In this document: positions 8,577 to 16,488 of the stretch, piece after piece | Layout: each line of letters opens with the position of its first letter | Position numbering within the stretch: position 1 is the stretch's first letter | Source: Catenulispora sp. EB89 | GTDB taxonomy: Bacteria > Actinomycetota > Actinomycetes > Streptomycetales > Catenulisporaceae | DNA: 64,000 nucleotides | Direction: 5' to 3' | Assembly (NCBI RefSeq): GCF_041261445.1 | Contig: NZ_JBGCCU010000004.1 | Location: forward strand, 496,001 to 560,000 | The notes under the pieces: generated by a model | Databases searched by the model: none | Told to the model about the DNA's origin: nothing | What the model saw: only the letters and a program-made list of their open reading frames with translations | Program-made: the position numbers and the translations under genes

Positions 8577-9202
8577 GGCCGGACCGCCTGGGGAGGAGCG
8601 CTGAGGCGAGGGGCTTCGGTGCGACGGTGGCGGCCGAGGTACGGCAGGGGCGGGAGCCGGTCCGGGGCGGCGGAGAGGGCCGGGCCGAGACGGATCGCGG
8701 CGGTGATGAACGCTTGGGCGACGCGGTGCTGGTCGGAAATATCGACACAGCAGGTGGTGGAGATAGCGACCGCCTGAGCTGGGGCGGTGCGGACGGCGAC
8801 GGCGGCGGCGATCGGGGCAGCGCAGGCGGCGGCCGGAACCGTGGCCGGGGCGGGCGCGGTGGAGGCGATCGCCGGAGCGCCGGCGGCCAGGGTGCTGGAC
8901 GGAGCCCGACTAGAGCATGCGGCGACAGAAACAGCGGGGACGGCGGCGGCCGGGGCTGGGGCGGTAGAGGCAATAGACGAGACGGCCGGCGCAGCACAGG
9001 CAGCGGTCGGAGCCTGGCCAGAGCATGCAGTGGCAGAGACCGTAAGTACGGCGGCGGCCGGGGCTGGGGCGGTAGAGGCGATGGCCGGGGCACCGGCGAG
9101 AGCGGTAGTGAGTCGGGCGGCGCCGGGCGGAGTGGCGGCGATCCGGGCGGCGGGGACCTGGGCGGCGGGAGTCGGGGCGGCGGCGGTGCCGATGGCGCGC
9201 AT
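8573..9202 (-). CDS. Ala-rich repetitive ORF between yraN and comM, function unknown
   Basis: 209 residues, about two-fifths Ala. Repeated units such as GAPAIASTAPAP, SSIASTAPAPAAAV and LAGAPAIASTAP recur with scattered Cys, followed by a less biased tail (ISDQHRVAQAFITAAIRLGP). The ATG follows the yraN stop by one base and the stop overlaps the comM ATG, the spacing expected of a translationally coupled gene. The sequence resembles no family known to me. It could be a degenerate repeat expansion that happens to stay open. Confidence 0.4.
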   Translation of the reverse strand: MRAIGTAAAPTPAAQVPAARIAATPPGAARLTTALAGAPAIASTAPAPAAAVLTVSATACSGQAPTAACAAPAVSSIASTAPAPAAAVPAVSVAACSSRAPSSTLAAGAPAIASTAPAPATVPAAACAAPIAAAVAVRTAPAQAVAISTTCCVDISDQHRVAQAFITAAIRLGPALSAAPDRLPPLPYLGRHRRTEAPRLSAPPQAVRP

Positions 9203-9203
9203 G

Positions 9204-9680
9204 TCACACCGCCTGCAGGTGGTCGATGAGGGGTTCGGTGCGGCCGTCGGCGGGGAACTGGAGGCCGATGACGTCCAGGCGGATGCCGCGGACGCCGCCT
9301 CGGGGGAGGTGGGTGCGGAAGGCGGGGTCGAGGCGGTGTTCGGCGAGCCAGCGGTTGGTCAGTTTCCACAGGCGGGCTCGTTTGGCTTCGGTGATCGCGT
9401 CGAAGGGGCGGCCGCCGGTGCCTTCTCGGCGGGCCTTGACCTCGACGGTCACCAGGAGGTCGGAGGCCAGGGCGATGATGTCGAGTTCGCCGCGGACGTC
9501 GGGGCCGCGCCAGCGCCAGTTGCGGTCCAGGACGTGGTAGCCGCAGGCGGTCAGGTAGACCGCGGCGATTTCCTCGCCTTCGCGGCCCAGGCGGGTTGGG
9601 GACATCGTGCTGTGGTCGGCCGCCGACGGGAATTCCGTCAGGTGGTGTTCGACCTCCAGGAACGGGGTTGTGCCGGTCAC
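9204..9680 (-). CDS. yraN: UPF0102/YraN family predicted endonuclease-like protein
   Basis: 158 residues from a GTG at 9680 that has a GGAGG site about nine bases upstream; an internal ATG at 9605 would give the bare domain. The YraN core is plain: LGREGEEIAAVYLTACGYHVL, RNWRWRG, GELDIIA, LVTVEVKAR, then a basic helix KRARLWKLTNRWL. This is the restriction-endonuclease-like (PD-(D/E)XK) arrangement with ELD and EVK, although the first loop carries an extra segment (PDVR). The cellular role is not established. It is conserved beside rnhB, comM and dprA in actinobacteria. Confidence 0.88.
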   Translation of the reverse strand: MTGTTPFLEVEHHLTEFPSAADHSTMSPTRLGREGEEIAAVYLTACGYHVLDRNWRWRGPDVRGELDIIALASDLLVTVEVKARREGTGGRPFDAITEAKRARLWKLTNRWLAEHRLDPAFRTHLPRGGVRGIRLDVIGLQFPADGRTEPLIDHLQAV

Positions 9681-9809
9681 CTCTGAGCTCCTCCCGGTCG
9701 TTCGGTCGGCCCCGGTTTCGGGTGGGCCGCTTGGGATCGAGGGTGGCTCGGGGTGGGGGTGGGGGGCCAGGTGGGTTCGGGAGGTTGTGGATAAGTCGGG
9801 GCAAAAGGG

Positions 9810-9855
9810 GACGCCCGTCACTCGTGTGGCCCAGTGGGCCAGCGTGACGGGCGTC
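9810..9855 (-). terminator. Hairpin terminator between the DUF2469 gene and yraN
   Basis: A perfect 12-bp stem, GACGCCCGTCAC (9810-9821) with GTGACGGGCGTC (9844-9855), encloses an inner TGGCCC/GGGCCA hairpin. On the minus strand it is followed by CCCCTTTTG. It lies 40 bp past the DUF2469 stop and ahead of yraN, so it separates the two transcripts at least in part. Confidence 0.8.
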
Positions 9856-9895
9856 TTTGTTTGCTATTCAATTAAAATTGCGGCCGGGTGGCCTT

Positions 9896-10204
9896 TCAGT
9901 CGGTGGGGACTTCCAGGTCGCTCTTGGCCAGTTCCTCGACGTTCACGTCCTTGAACGTGACCACCTTGACGTTCTTCACGAACCGCGCCGGCCGGTACAT
10001 GTCCCACACCCAGGCGTCGGCCATGGTCACCTCGAAGTACACCTCGCCGTCCGCCGAGCGCACCGCGAGGTCCACCTGGTTGGTCAGGTAGAAGCGGCGC
10101 TCGGTCTCGACCACGTACTTGAACAGGCCGACCACGTCGCGGTACTCGCGATAGAGCTGGAGCTCCATCTCGGTCTCGTACTTCTCGAGGTCCTCAGCGC
10201 TCAT
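9896..10204 (-). CDS. DUF2469 domain protein
   Basis: 102 residues from an ATG at 10204 preceded by GGGGAG; two codons of upstream frame are excluded. It is the short, highly conserved actinobacterial DUF2469 family: MSAEDLEKYETEMEL, REYRDVVGLFKYVVETERRFYL, ADAWVWDMYRPARFVKNVKVVTF, VEEL near the end. No catalytic motif is visible and the function is unknown. The constant position next to rnhB and yraN suggests a nucleic-acid or housekeeping role, by inference only. Confidence 0.93.
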   Translation of the reverse strand: MSAEDLEKYETEMELQLYREYRDVVGLFKYVVETERRFYLTNQVDLAVRSADGEVYFEVTMADAWVWDMYRPARFVKNVKVVTFKDVNVEELAKSDLEVPTD

Positions 10205-10244
10205 GCCCACGCTCCCCTTGGTCGGTCTTCAATCACAGTCATTG

Positions 10245-10919
10245 TCACCCACAACGCGGGGAAACGTTCGCCACGTTGGCATATGTGAAACGGTGCTCCG
10301 GACAAGGCCCGTGCTCCGTCAATGCGGCCTGGTGGGCGGGGGTGGAGTAGCCCTTGTGGACTTCGAAGCCGTAGGCCGGGTGGCGCTGGGCCAACTCGGT
10401 CATCATGGCGTCCCGCACGGTCTTGGCCAGCACCGACGCGGCGGCGACGCACGCGGCCACCTGGTCCCCCTTCCACATGGCAAGGCTAGGGCAGGGAAGC
10501 CCGTCGACACGGAACCCGTCCGACAGGACGTAGGAGGGGGCGACGTCCAGGCGGGCCACGGCGCGCCGCAGCGCCTCGATGTTCGCCTGGTGCAGGCCCC
10601 GGCGGTCCACCTCGGGCGCCGGTATGGCGACCCACGCATAGGACAGCGCGCGCTTCTCGATCTCCACGCGCACCCGGTCGCGGGCCTTCTCCGTGAGCAG
10701 CTTGGAGTCGGACAGGCCGGGGATGCGGCCGGAGGCCCCGGGGCGCAGGATCACGGCCGCCGCCACCAGCGGTCCGGCGCAGGCACCCCGCCCGGCCTCG
10801 TCCGCGCCGGCGACCTGAGCGAACCCGGCGCGGGCCAGAGCGCGCTCGTAGCCGTAGATCCCCGCATCGGAGCGGATGGCTACGCCGCGCGGCAGCGTGA
10901 GAGTGGGCGTCGTGGTCAT
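10245..10919 (-). CDS. rnhB: Ribonuclease HII
   Basis: 224 residues. It carries the RNase HII active-site set: VAGADEAGRGACAGP (Asp-Glu pair near residues 40-41), LSDSKLL, VLSDG, and the later Asp in AKTVRDAMM. The HPAYGFEVHKGYSTPAH tail is characteristic. It removes ribonucleotides and RNA primers from RNA/DNA hybrids in the cytoplasm. The DUF2469 gene starts 41 bp downstream, probably in the same transcript. Confidence 0.95.
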   Translation of the reverse strand: MTTTPTLTLPRGVAIRSDAGIYGYERALARAGFAQVAGADEAGRGACAGPLVAAAVILRPGASGRIPGLSDSKLLTEKARDRVRVEIEKRALSYAWVAIPAPEVDRRGLHQANIEALRRAVARLDVAPSYVLSDGFRVDGLPCPSLAMWKGDQVAACVAAASVLAKTVRDAMMTELAQRHPAYGFEVHKGYSTPAHQAALTEHGPCPEHRFTYANVANVSPRCG

Positions 10920-10949
10920 CGTCTCTAACGTACAACGCGCCGGTGACGA

Positions 10950-10992
10950 CTACGGCGGCCGCACAGGGAAGTCCCTGCCGCGGCCGCCGTAG
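10950..10992 (-). terminator. Hairpin downstream of lepB
   Basis: A 13-bp perfect inverted repeat, CTACGGCGGCCGC (10950-10962) and GCGGCCGCCGTAG (10980-10992), with a 17-nt loop that itself contains AGGGA/TCCCT. It lies 42 bp after the lepB stop and 31 bp before the rnhB start. No T-run follows, which is common for actinobacterial terminators. Confidence 0.6.
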
Positions 10993-11033
10993 GTCGGTGG
11001 TCAAATCACTACATAGGTAGTGAAACTACACCT

Positions 11034-12452
11034 CTAGTTGTTGAGGAGGTCGAGCTTCTTCAGCTTCCGACGCCGGTGGACGACCCGGATCGGCACGCCC
11101 ACGGCGAACGCCGCCAGGGGCACCGCGCCGGGCGCCGACGACATGGCCTGGAAGCTCTTCTTGAACGTCGCGGGCACCGGCAGCGTCCCGAAGTGCGACG
11201 GCGGCCACACCTTCAGCACCGCGATGCCGACCACGTTCCCGACCGGCACGAAGCCGCCGGTCTGGCTGTTGATGTGGGCCCGGGAGTCCACCGACACCTC
11301 GCGGTGGTCGCCCATGACCCAGATCTTGCCCTGCGGGACGTGCACCTCGAAGGGCTCCATGGAGGGCAGGTTGCTCGGGTAGAGGTAACCCGACTCCTGC
11401 AGCGGGACGCCGTTGACGGTCACCGGCGCGCCGTTGCCCAGGCACTTCACGTCGTCGCCGCCGACCCCGATGACCCGTTTGATCAGGTCGCCGTTGTCCT
11501 CCGGCAGCAGGCCGACCGCGGTCAGGACCTTGCTGAAGACGTTCTTCGGCTTCACCGGCTCGCTGTCCAGCCAGCCGCCCGGGTCCTGGAAGACCACGAT
11601 GTCGCCGCGGTTGGGCTCGTGGCCCATCCAGTTCGAGAACCGGTTCACCAGCACGCGGTCGTTGATCTCCAGCGTCTGCTGCATCGAGCCTGAGGGGATG
11701 ACGAACGCCTGGACCAGGAACGTCTTGATGATGAAGGCCAGCACCAGGGCGATGGCCAGCAGGAACGGCAGTTCGACGATGAACGGCCGCGGCTTCTTCG
11801 GGAACGCGAACCGCCACACGACCGCGAACGGCAGCAGGACCCACTGCCACCAGGTGCGCGGACCGGCCGGCTCGGCCGGCTCGCGGATCGGCTCCTCGTC
11901 CTCGGGGGACGGCGAGGCGCCCTCGGGGCCGCTGCCGGAGGCGTCGGGACCCTCACCGCCGCCGGGGCCGAAAGGACCACCGGGGCCGCCCGGACCGCCC
12001 GAGCCACCAGGCCCGCCAGGACCGCCGTAACCGCCGGGCCCGCCGGCACCCGGGCCGCCGGCGCCAGGACCACCCGGTCCCTCAGGCCCGCCGTATCCGC
12101 CGTAGCCGCCGTAGTTTCCCTGCGCGGGAGCCGGCGCAGCCGCGGGGTAACCGCCCTGAGCGGTATAGCCGCCCTGTCCGGCGTACCCGCCCTGATTCCC
12201 GTAGCCGCCGGCCCCACCGGCCGCACCAGGCTGGCCAGGCTGGCCGGACTGGTCATAGCCCGACGAAGGCGCGTACCCGGAGGCCTGCGCGTAGCCGGCC
12301 CCCTGATCGTGCGCCGGATACTCGGGGCGCGGGACCACGGCCTCGCCGCGGCCGACCGGGTTGTCGGCGGTCTCGGAGCTTTCGTCCACTGTCACAGTCT
12401 GCCCTTCCGGTGACCCGCCAGGCCCGCTCGGCTTCGCTGCCGCCTGGTCCAT
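11034..12452 (-). CDS. lepB: Signal peptidase I with Gly/Tyr/Pro-rich cytoplasmic extension
   Basis: 472 residues. Residues 50-165 are a low-complexity Gly/Tyr/Pro/Ala tract (GGYGGYGG, GGPGGPGGSGG). A transmembrane helix at about 229-248 precedes the catalytic domain: FVIPSGSMQQTLEINDRV with nucleophile Ser256, IKRVIGVGGDDVKC with the general-base Lys, and MGDHREVSVDSR. A second hydrophobic segment near the C-terminus (PLAAFAVGVPI) should cross the membrane back. The enzyme removes signal peptides on the outer face of the membrane. It follows the second lepB by 37 bp on the same strand. Confidence 0.93.
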   Translation of the reverse strand: MDQAAAKPSGPGGSPEGQTVTVDESSETADNPVGRGEAVVPRPEYPAHDQGAGYAQASGYAPSSGYDQSGQPGQPGAAGGAGGYGNQGGYAGQGGYTAQGGYPAAAPAPAQGNYGGYGGYGGPEGPGGPGAGGPGAGGPGGYGGPGGPGGSGGPGGPGGPFGPGGGEGPDASGSGPEGASPSPEDEEPIREPAEPAGPRTWWQWVLLPFAVVWRFAFPKKPRPFIVELPFLLAIALVLAFIIKTFLVQAFVIPSGSMQQTLEINDRVLVNRFSNWMGHEPNRGDIVVFQDPGGWLDSEPVKPKNVFSKVLTAVGLLPEDNGDLIKRVIGVGGDDVKCLGNGAPVTVNGVPLQESGYLYPSNLPSMEPFEVHVPQGKIWVMGDHREVSVDSRAHINSQTGGFVPVGNVVGIAVLKVWPPSHFGTLPVPATFKKSFQAMSSAPGAVPLAAFAVGVPIRVVHRRRKLKKLDLLNN

Positions 12453-12488
12453 GTCGCTGTTCCCTTCGCAATCCCTCGAAAGTTCGCT

Positions 12489-13385
12489 TCAGCCAAGCGG
12501 CCGCTCCGTACCCAACCGCCCGCGTAGCCGATTGGTTACGCCCGCGGGGTCCGGAAGGAGAGGCCCGCCCCGGCGGCGGCGCCGCTGCACACCGGCCCGC
12601 AGCGGCACGGCGAGCGTGAACCCCCACATGAGCGGCGGCACAGTGGCGGCGCTCTGCGCGGCCCGCGCGGGGTTCTTCAAGGAGAACGTAGAGGGAGTAC
12701 CCAGACCGCTGATGCGTGTCAGCGGCCATATCCGCACGAAAGCGTGACCCTGCATGTCCGAGTACGGCACCAGCCCCTGGGAGGCTTCCTGCAGGTGCAC
12801 CCGCGAGTCCCCGGAGTCGCTCCGGTGGTCGCCGAGCACGAACACAGTGTGCGGCAGCACAGTGATCGGCCCGAAGGGCGTCTGCGACGGGTCGTCCAGT
12901 TGTCCGTCGACCCCGCGGTAAAGATAGGAGTGCTCGTCCAGCGGCACGCCGTTGACCGTCACCGGCTGCCCGACGCCCTTGCACTGCACGACGTCCCCGG
13001 GCACCCCGACGACCCGCTTGATGAGGTCCTGTTCGTTGCCCTCGGGCAGCAGCCCGACCCAGGAGAACACCTTCTTGACTCCGCCGACGAAGGCGTTGTC
13101 CTTCTTGATCTCCGAGGGGTCCAGCCAGCCGCCGGGGTCCTTGAAGACCACGATCTGGCCGCGCTGCGGGGTCCAGCCGAACCACGGGGTGAGCTTGTTC
13201 ACCAGCACGCGGTCCCCGGGCTCGATGGTGTGCTGCATGGACTCCGACGGGATGAAGTAGGCCTGGACGAAGAACGTCTTGATCACCAGGGCGAGCAACA
13301 GCGCGACCCCGAACAGGATCGGCAGTTCCTTCCACAACTTCACCGGTTTCAGCCGGCGCCTTTGCCCCTTGGCCACCGGCCGCAC
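12489..13385 (-). CDS. lepB: Signal peptidase I (second copy)
   Basis: 298 residues. A short cytoplasmic N-terminus is followed by a membrane helix (residues 21-41), then YFIPSESMQHTIEPGDRV with Ser49, LIKRVVGVPGDVVQC, and VLGDHRSDSGDSRVH. A C-terminal hydrophobic stretch and a basic tail complete the family architecture. It is a normal-length paralogue of the adjacent larger LepB. Tandem signal peptidases between rnhB and rplS are usual in streptomycete-like genomes. Confidence 0.94.
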   Translation of the reverse strand: MRPVAKGQRRRLKPVKLWKELPILFGVALLLALVIKTFFVQAYFIPSESMQHTIEPGDRVLVNKLTPWFGWTPQRGQIVVFKDPGGWLDPSEIKKDNAFVGGVKKVFSWVGLLPEGNEQDLIKRVVGVPGDVVQCKGVGQPVTVNGVPLDEHSYLYRGVDGQLDDPSQTPFGPITVLPHTVFVLGDHRSDSGDSRVHLQEASQGLVPYSDMQGHAFVRIWPLTRISGLGTPSTFSLKNPARAAQSAATVPPLMWGFTLAVPLRAGVQRRRRRGGPLLPDPAGVTNRLRGRLGTERPLG

Positions 13386-13496
13386 CCTAGCCTGTTCGTC
13401 GTCGGGTCCGCACGACCCGGGTCAGCACATCTGGACAGACAGGAACAGCCGTTCCCAGTCGAACAAGTTATAGGACTTGCCTGAGGATTGTGTAAA

Positions 13497-13541
13497 CGGC
13501 TCCGGGCCACGTCCTCGTGGTGAGAACGTGGCCCGGAGCCG
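13497..13541 (-). terminator. Strong hairpin terminator after rplS
   Basis: A 16-bp perfect stem: CGGCTCCGGGCCACGT (13497-13512) pairs with ACGTGGCCCGGAGCCG (13526-13541), 13-nt loop. It begins 28 bp beyond the rplS stop; on the minus strand GTTTACAC follows. Confidence 0.82.
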
Positions 13542-13568
13542 TGGAAAAGCGTGCCGGAAGGCGCAGGC

Positions 13569-13928
13569 TCAGTGGCCCGCGACCGCCTCGCGCTTCTCCT
13601 TGATCTTCGCCTTCTTGCCGCGCAGGTCGCGCAGGTAGTACAGCTTCGCCCGACGGACGTCACCGCGGGTCACGACCTCGATCTTCTCGATGATCGGGGT
13701 GTGCAGCGGGAAGGTGCGCTCCACGCCGACGCTGAAGCTGACCTTGCGGACGGTGAACGTCTCGCGCACGCCGGAGCCCTGGCGGCGGATGACGACGCCC
13801 TTGAACTGCTGGATGCGGGAGCGGTTGCCCTCGACGACCCTGACGTGCACGTTGACGGTGTCGCCGGGACGGAAGTCCGGGACGTCGATGCGCATCGACA
13901 GCTCGTCGATGGTGGACAGCTTGTCCAT
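13569..13928 (-). CDS. rplS: 50S ribosomal protein L19
   Basis: 119 residues from an ATG at 13928 with GGAGAG upstream; the in-frame upstream extension is not family-like. Diagnostic stretches include [42 protein letters not shown] and [17 protein letters not shown], with [18 protein letters not shown] at the end. L19 sits at the interface of the two subunits. The gene is the last of the ffh-rpsP-rimM-trmD-rplS order and is closed by a strong hairpin. Confidence 0.97.
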   Translation of the reverse strand: MDKLSTIDELSMRIDVPDFRPGDTVNVHVRVVEGNRSRIQQFKGVVIRRQGSGVRETFTVRKVSFSVGVERTFPLHTPIIEKIEVVTRGDVRRAKLYYLRDLRGKKAKIKEKREAVAGH

Positions 13929-14087
13929 GATCTCTCCTCGTGGACGCCACAGGTCGGCCACGGCTTGGGTGGTGAAACCAGATTCCGGCTTGAAATCGCC
14001 GTGGGCGGGTCCCCCTGTGGCAGGGCGCGTCCGGCGGGCAGGTGGCTGTGCCTAGGAAGGACCGGCACCTGCTCAAGCAATACCGGC

Positions 14088-14906
14088 CTAGTCTGACACA
14101 GCGTCGGGGTCGAAACGAAATCCGCCGGGGGTCTGCGACCAGCCCAAAGCCTCCAGGCGGGCCCGGTCCTTCTTGTCCAGCGCGGCGGGGTCCAGGGCGG
14201 CGATCAGATCGGGGCGCATCGCAGCGGTGCGCTCCAGCGCCTGGTCCCGACGCCAGCGCGCGATCAGCGCGTGGTTACCGGACAGCAGCACCGGCGGGAC
14301 CTCGCGGCCGTCCCAACTCGCGGGCTTCGTATATACGGGCCCCTCCAGGAGCCCTGCCATACCGCCCTCAGAGGAGTGCCCGAAGGAATCGTCCTTAGCA
14401 GACTCCGCATTGCCCAGGACGCCGGGCAGAAGACGACCCACGGCCTCGACCATCACCAAGACCGCGACCTCTCCCCCGGCCAACACATAGTCGCCGATGG
14501 AGAGCTCTTCTACAGGCATCCGCTCTGCGGCGGCCTCTATGAACCGCCGGTCGATCCCCTCATAGCGCGCCGGGGCGAACACCAGGTGCGAAGCGGTCGC
14601 GAGGTCTTCGGCGACCCGCTGGGTGAACGGCCGGCCCGACGGCGTCGGCACGATCAGCCGCGCCCCGGCCTCCGACCCCGGCGGCACGATCTGGGTCAGC
14701 GCCTCCGACCACGGCTCGGGCTTCATCACCATGCCCGGCCCGCCGCCGCACGGCGAGTCGTCCACGGTGTTGTGCCGGTCGTGGGTCCAGTCGCGCAGCT
14801 CGTGCACGCGCACGTCGAGGATCCCGGCGGCCGCCGCCTTGCCGATCAGCGAGACGTCCAGCGGCGCCAGGTACTCGGGGAAGATGGTGACGATGTCGAT
14901 GCGCAT
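14088..14906 (-). CDS. trmD: tRNA (guanine-N1-)-methyltransferase
   Basis: 272 residues. It is a SPOUT-class enzyme that methylates G37 next to the anticodon. Visible signatures are MRIDIVTIFPEYL at the start, ELRDWTHDRHNTVDDSPCGGGPGMVM, APARYEGIDRRFIE, SIGDYVLAGGE (the knot and SAM site) and PPVLLSGNHALIARWRR. It lies 49 bp after rimM on the same strand. The C-terminal helical domain is slightly longer than usual (LIAALDPAALDKKDRARLEALG). Confidence 0.96.
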   Translation of the reverse strand: MRIDIVTIFPEYLAPLDVSLIGKAAAAGILDVRVHELRDWTHDRHNTVDDSPCGGGPGMVMKPEPWSEALTQIVPPGSEAGARLIVPTPSGRPFTQRVAEDLATASHLVFAPARYEGIDRRFIEAAAERMPVEELSIGDYVLAGGEVAVLVMVEAVGRLLPGVLGNAESAKDDSFGHSSEGGMAGLLEGPVYTKPASWDGREVPPVLLSGNHALIARWRRDQALERTAAMRPDLIAALDPAALDKKDRARLEALGWSQTPGGFRFDPDAVSD

Positions 14907-14955
14907 GGGGTGACCGTTCTCGCCGCTCGCGAAGACTCACCGCTCCGAGGAGCGG

Positions 14956-15519
14956 TTACTCGACGCTGTCCAGGTCCAGCAGCCCGGCCGGCGGATCGAC
15001 CACGACCCGCTTCGCGGCCACGTCCACGACCGGGACGAACTGCTTGATGAACGGGATCAGCACCTCGGGCGCGTCCGGCCGTTTGACGGCCAGCACGTCC
15101 TGCCCGGGCAGGTGCAGCAGGTCGGCGATCTCCCCCAGCACGGTCCCGTCCGCCAGCTCGACCGGCAGGCCGAGCAGTTGGTGGTCGAAGAACTCCTCGG
15201 GGTCGTCCGGGGTCTCGTCGGGGTCGGCCTCGACCACCAGGATGGTGTTCCGCAGCGCCTCGACGGCGTTCCGGTCGGTCACGCCCTCGAAGGACAGCAG
15301 CAGGATGCCGTTGTGGAAGCGGGAGTCGGTCACCACCAGCGGTCCGCGCTCGGCCGGCTCGGTCAGCAGCCGGGCGCCGGGCGCGAAGCGCAGGTCCGGG
15401 TCGTCGGTGCGGACCTCGACGGTGGCCTGGCCGCGGATGCCGTGCGCACGACCGATCCGGCCGACCACGAGGCGCAGGGCCTCGGGCCGGCCGGAGGTAT
15501 TCTCCGTGTCGGGGCTCAC
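14956..15519 (-). CDS. rimM: 16S rRNA processing protein RimM
   Basis: 187 residues. The N-terminal RimM domain (LVVGRIGRAHGIRGQATVEVRTDDP) and the C-terminal PRC-barrel (FFDHQLLGLPVELADGTVLGE, PFIKQFVPVVDVAAKRVVVDPP) are complete. RimM assists assembly of the 30S head and binds S19. Its start overlaps the end of the KH-domain gene by 4 bp, so translation is probably coupled. Confidence 0.95.
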   Translation of the reverse strand: MSPDTENTSGRPEALRLVVGRIGRAHGIRGQATVEVRTDDPDLRFAPGARLLTEPAERGPLVVTDSRFHNGILLLSFEGVTDRNAVEALRNTILVVEADPDETPDDPEEFFDHQLLGLPVELADGTVLGEIADLLHLPGQDVLAVKRPDAPEVLIPFIKQFVPVVDVAAKRVVVDPPAGLLDLDSVE

Positions 15520-15755
15520 CGGTAGCCGGCCGCCTCGACCAGGTCGACGCGCAGCGAGCGGCCGCCGAGGGCGGCCATCACGGTGCGCAGCGCACGGGCG
15601 GTGCGCCCGCCGCGACCGATCACCTTGCCCAGGTCGTCCGGGTGCACCCGGACTTCCAGGACCTTGCCGCGGCGCTGGTCGCGCTCGCGGACCCGGACCT
15701 CATCGGGGTGCTCGACGATGCCCTTGACCAGGTGCTCCAGGGCCTCTTCCAGCAT
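15516..15755 (-). CDS. khpA: KH-domain RNA-binding protein (KhpA/YlqC family)
   Basis: 79 residues. A single KH domain with the GxxG loop as VIGRGGRTARALRTVM preceded by VRVHPDDLGK. The short all-KH length and place between rpsP and rimM are diagnostic of this family. In firmicutes it works with a second KH protein on small RNA and cell-division control; in actinobacteria it is less studied. It starts 2 bp after the rpsP stop and overlaps rimM. Confidence 0.94.
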   Translation of the reverse strand: MLEEALEHLVKGIVEHPDEVRVRERDQRRGKVLEVRVHPDDLGKVIGRGGRTARALRTVMAALGGRSLRVDLVEAAGYR

Positions 15756-15757
15756 GC

Positions 15758-16246
15758 TCAGCCCTCGGAAGCGATCTCAGCCTCGACAGCCGGGGCCGGG
15801 GTCTCCACCGGAGCCTCGGTCGCCGGGGTCGCCGGGGTCTCGTCGACCTTCTTCTCGGCCTTCTCGGCCTTCTTCTTCGGCGTGGTGGCGCCGGTCTTCG
15901 GCTCGTCGGCGGCCTCCTTGGCGGCGGCCTCGAAGACGGCCTTGCGGTCGGCCTTGGGGGCCGCGACCTTCATCGGCGCCGGGGCGTCCAGGCCCTTGAA
16001 CTTCTGCCAGTCGCCGGTGACCTTCAGGATGGCCTCGACGGCCTCGGTCGGCTGCGCGCCGACGCCCAGCCAGTACTGCGCACGCTCGGAGACGACCTCG
16101 ATGTACGAGGGGTCCTCCTTCGGGTGGTACTTCCCGATCTCCTCGATCGCCCGGCCGTCGCGCTTGGTACGGGCGTCGGCCACGATGATCCGGTACTGCG
16201 GGTTCCGGATCTTGCCCATGCGCTTGAGCTTGATCTTGACTGCCAC
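15758..16246 (-). CDS. rpsP: 30S ribosomal protein S16 with acidic/Ala C-terminal tail
   Basis: 162 residues from a GTG at 16246 with AGGAGA ten bases upstream. The S16 core covers the first 80 residues: [55 protein letters not shown]. The remaining 80 residues are an Ala/Lys/Glu/Pro tail ([27 protein letters not shown]), a longer version of the tails seen on actinobacterial S16. It is the first gene of the rpsP-KH-rimM group. Confidence 0.96.
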   Translation of the reverse strand: MAVKIKLKRMGKIRNPQYRIIVADARTKRDGRAIEEIGKYHPKEDPSYIEVVSERAQYWLGVGAQPTEAVEAILKVTGDWQKFKGLDAPAPMKVAAPKADRKAVFEAAAKEAADEPKTGATTPKKKAEKAEKKVDETPATPATEAPVETPAPAVEAEIASEG

Positions 16247-16433
16247 GGTGTGGTGTCTCCTGCTTGGTTGACTACGGGTGGTGCCGCCGCGCCGCCACGT
16301 GGGGACATGGCATCGGCAGCAGCCGGATGGACTCGGCGTAGCGCAGGAGAGAGGGCCATGCGCGACCGGTACAAGCTTCCATTGTGCCAGAAGGTTCAGG
16401 CTGGTCGGGACGCCCCCGGCACCCGCGGCCACC

Positions 16434-16460
16434 GGGACGCCCCACTGCGTGAGGCGCCCC
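16434..16460 (-). terminator. Weak hairpin downstream of ffh
   Basis: An 8-bp stem (GGGACGCC at 16434-16441 with GGCGCCCC at 16453-16460), fully paired on the minus-strand RNA if one G-U pair is allowed. It lies 28 bp past the ffh stop. There is no T-run, so termination is uncertain. Confidence 0.4.
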
Positions 16461-16488
16461 TGACGGACCAGATGCGCACTACCGGGGA

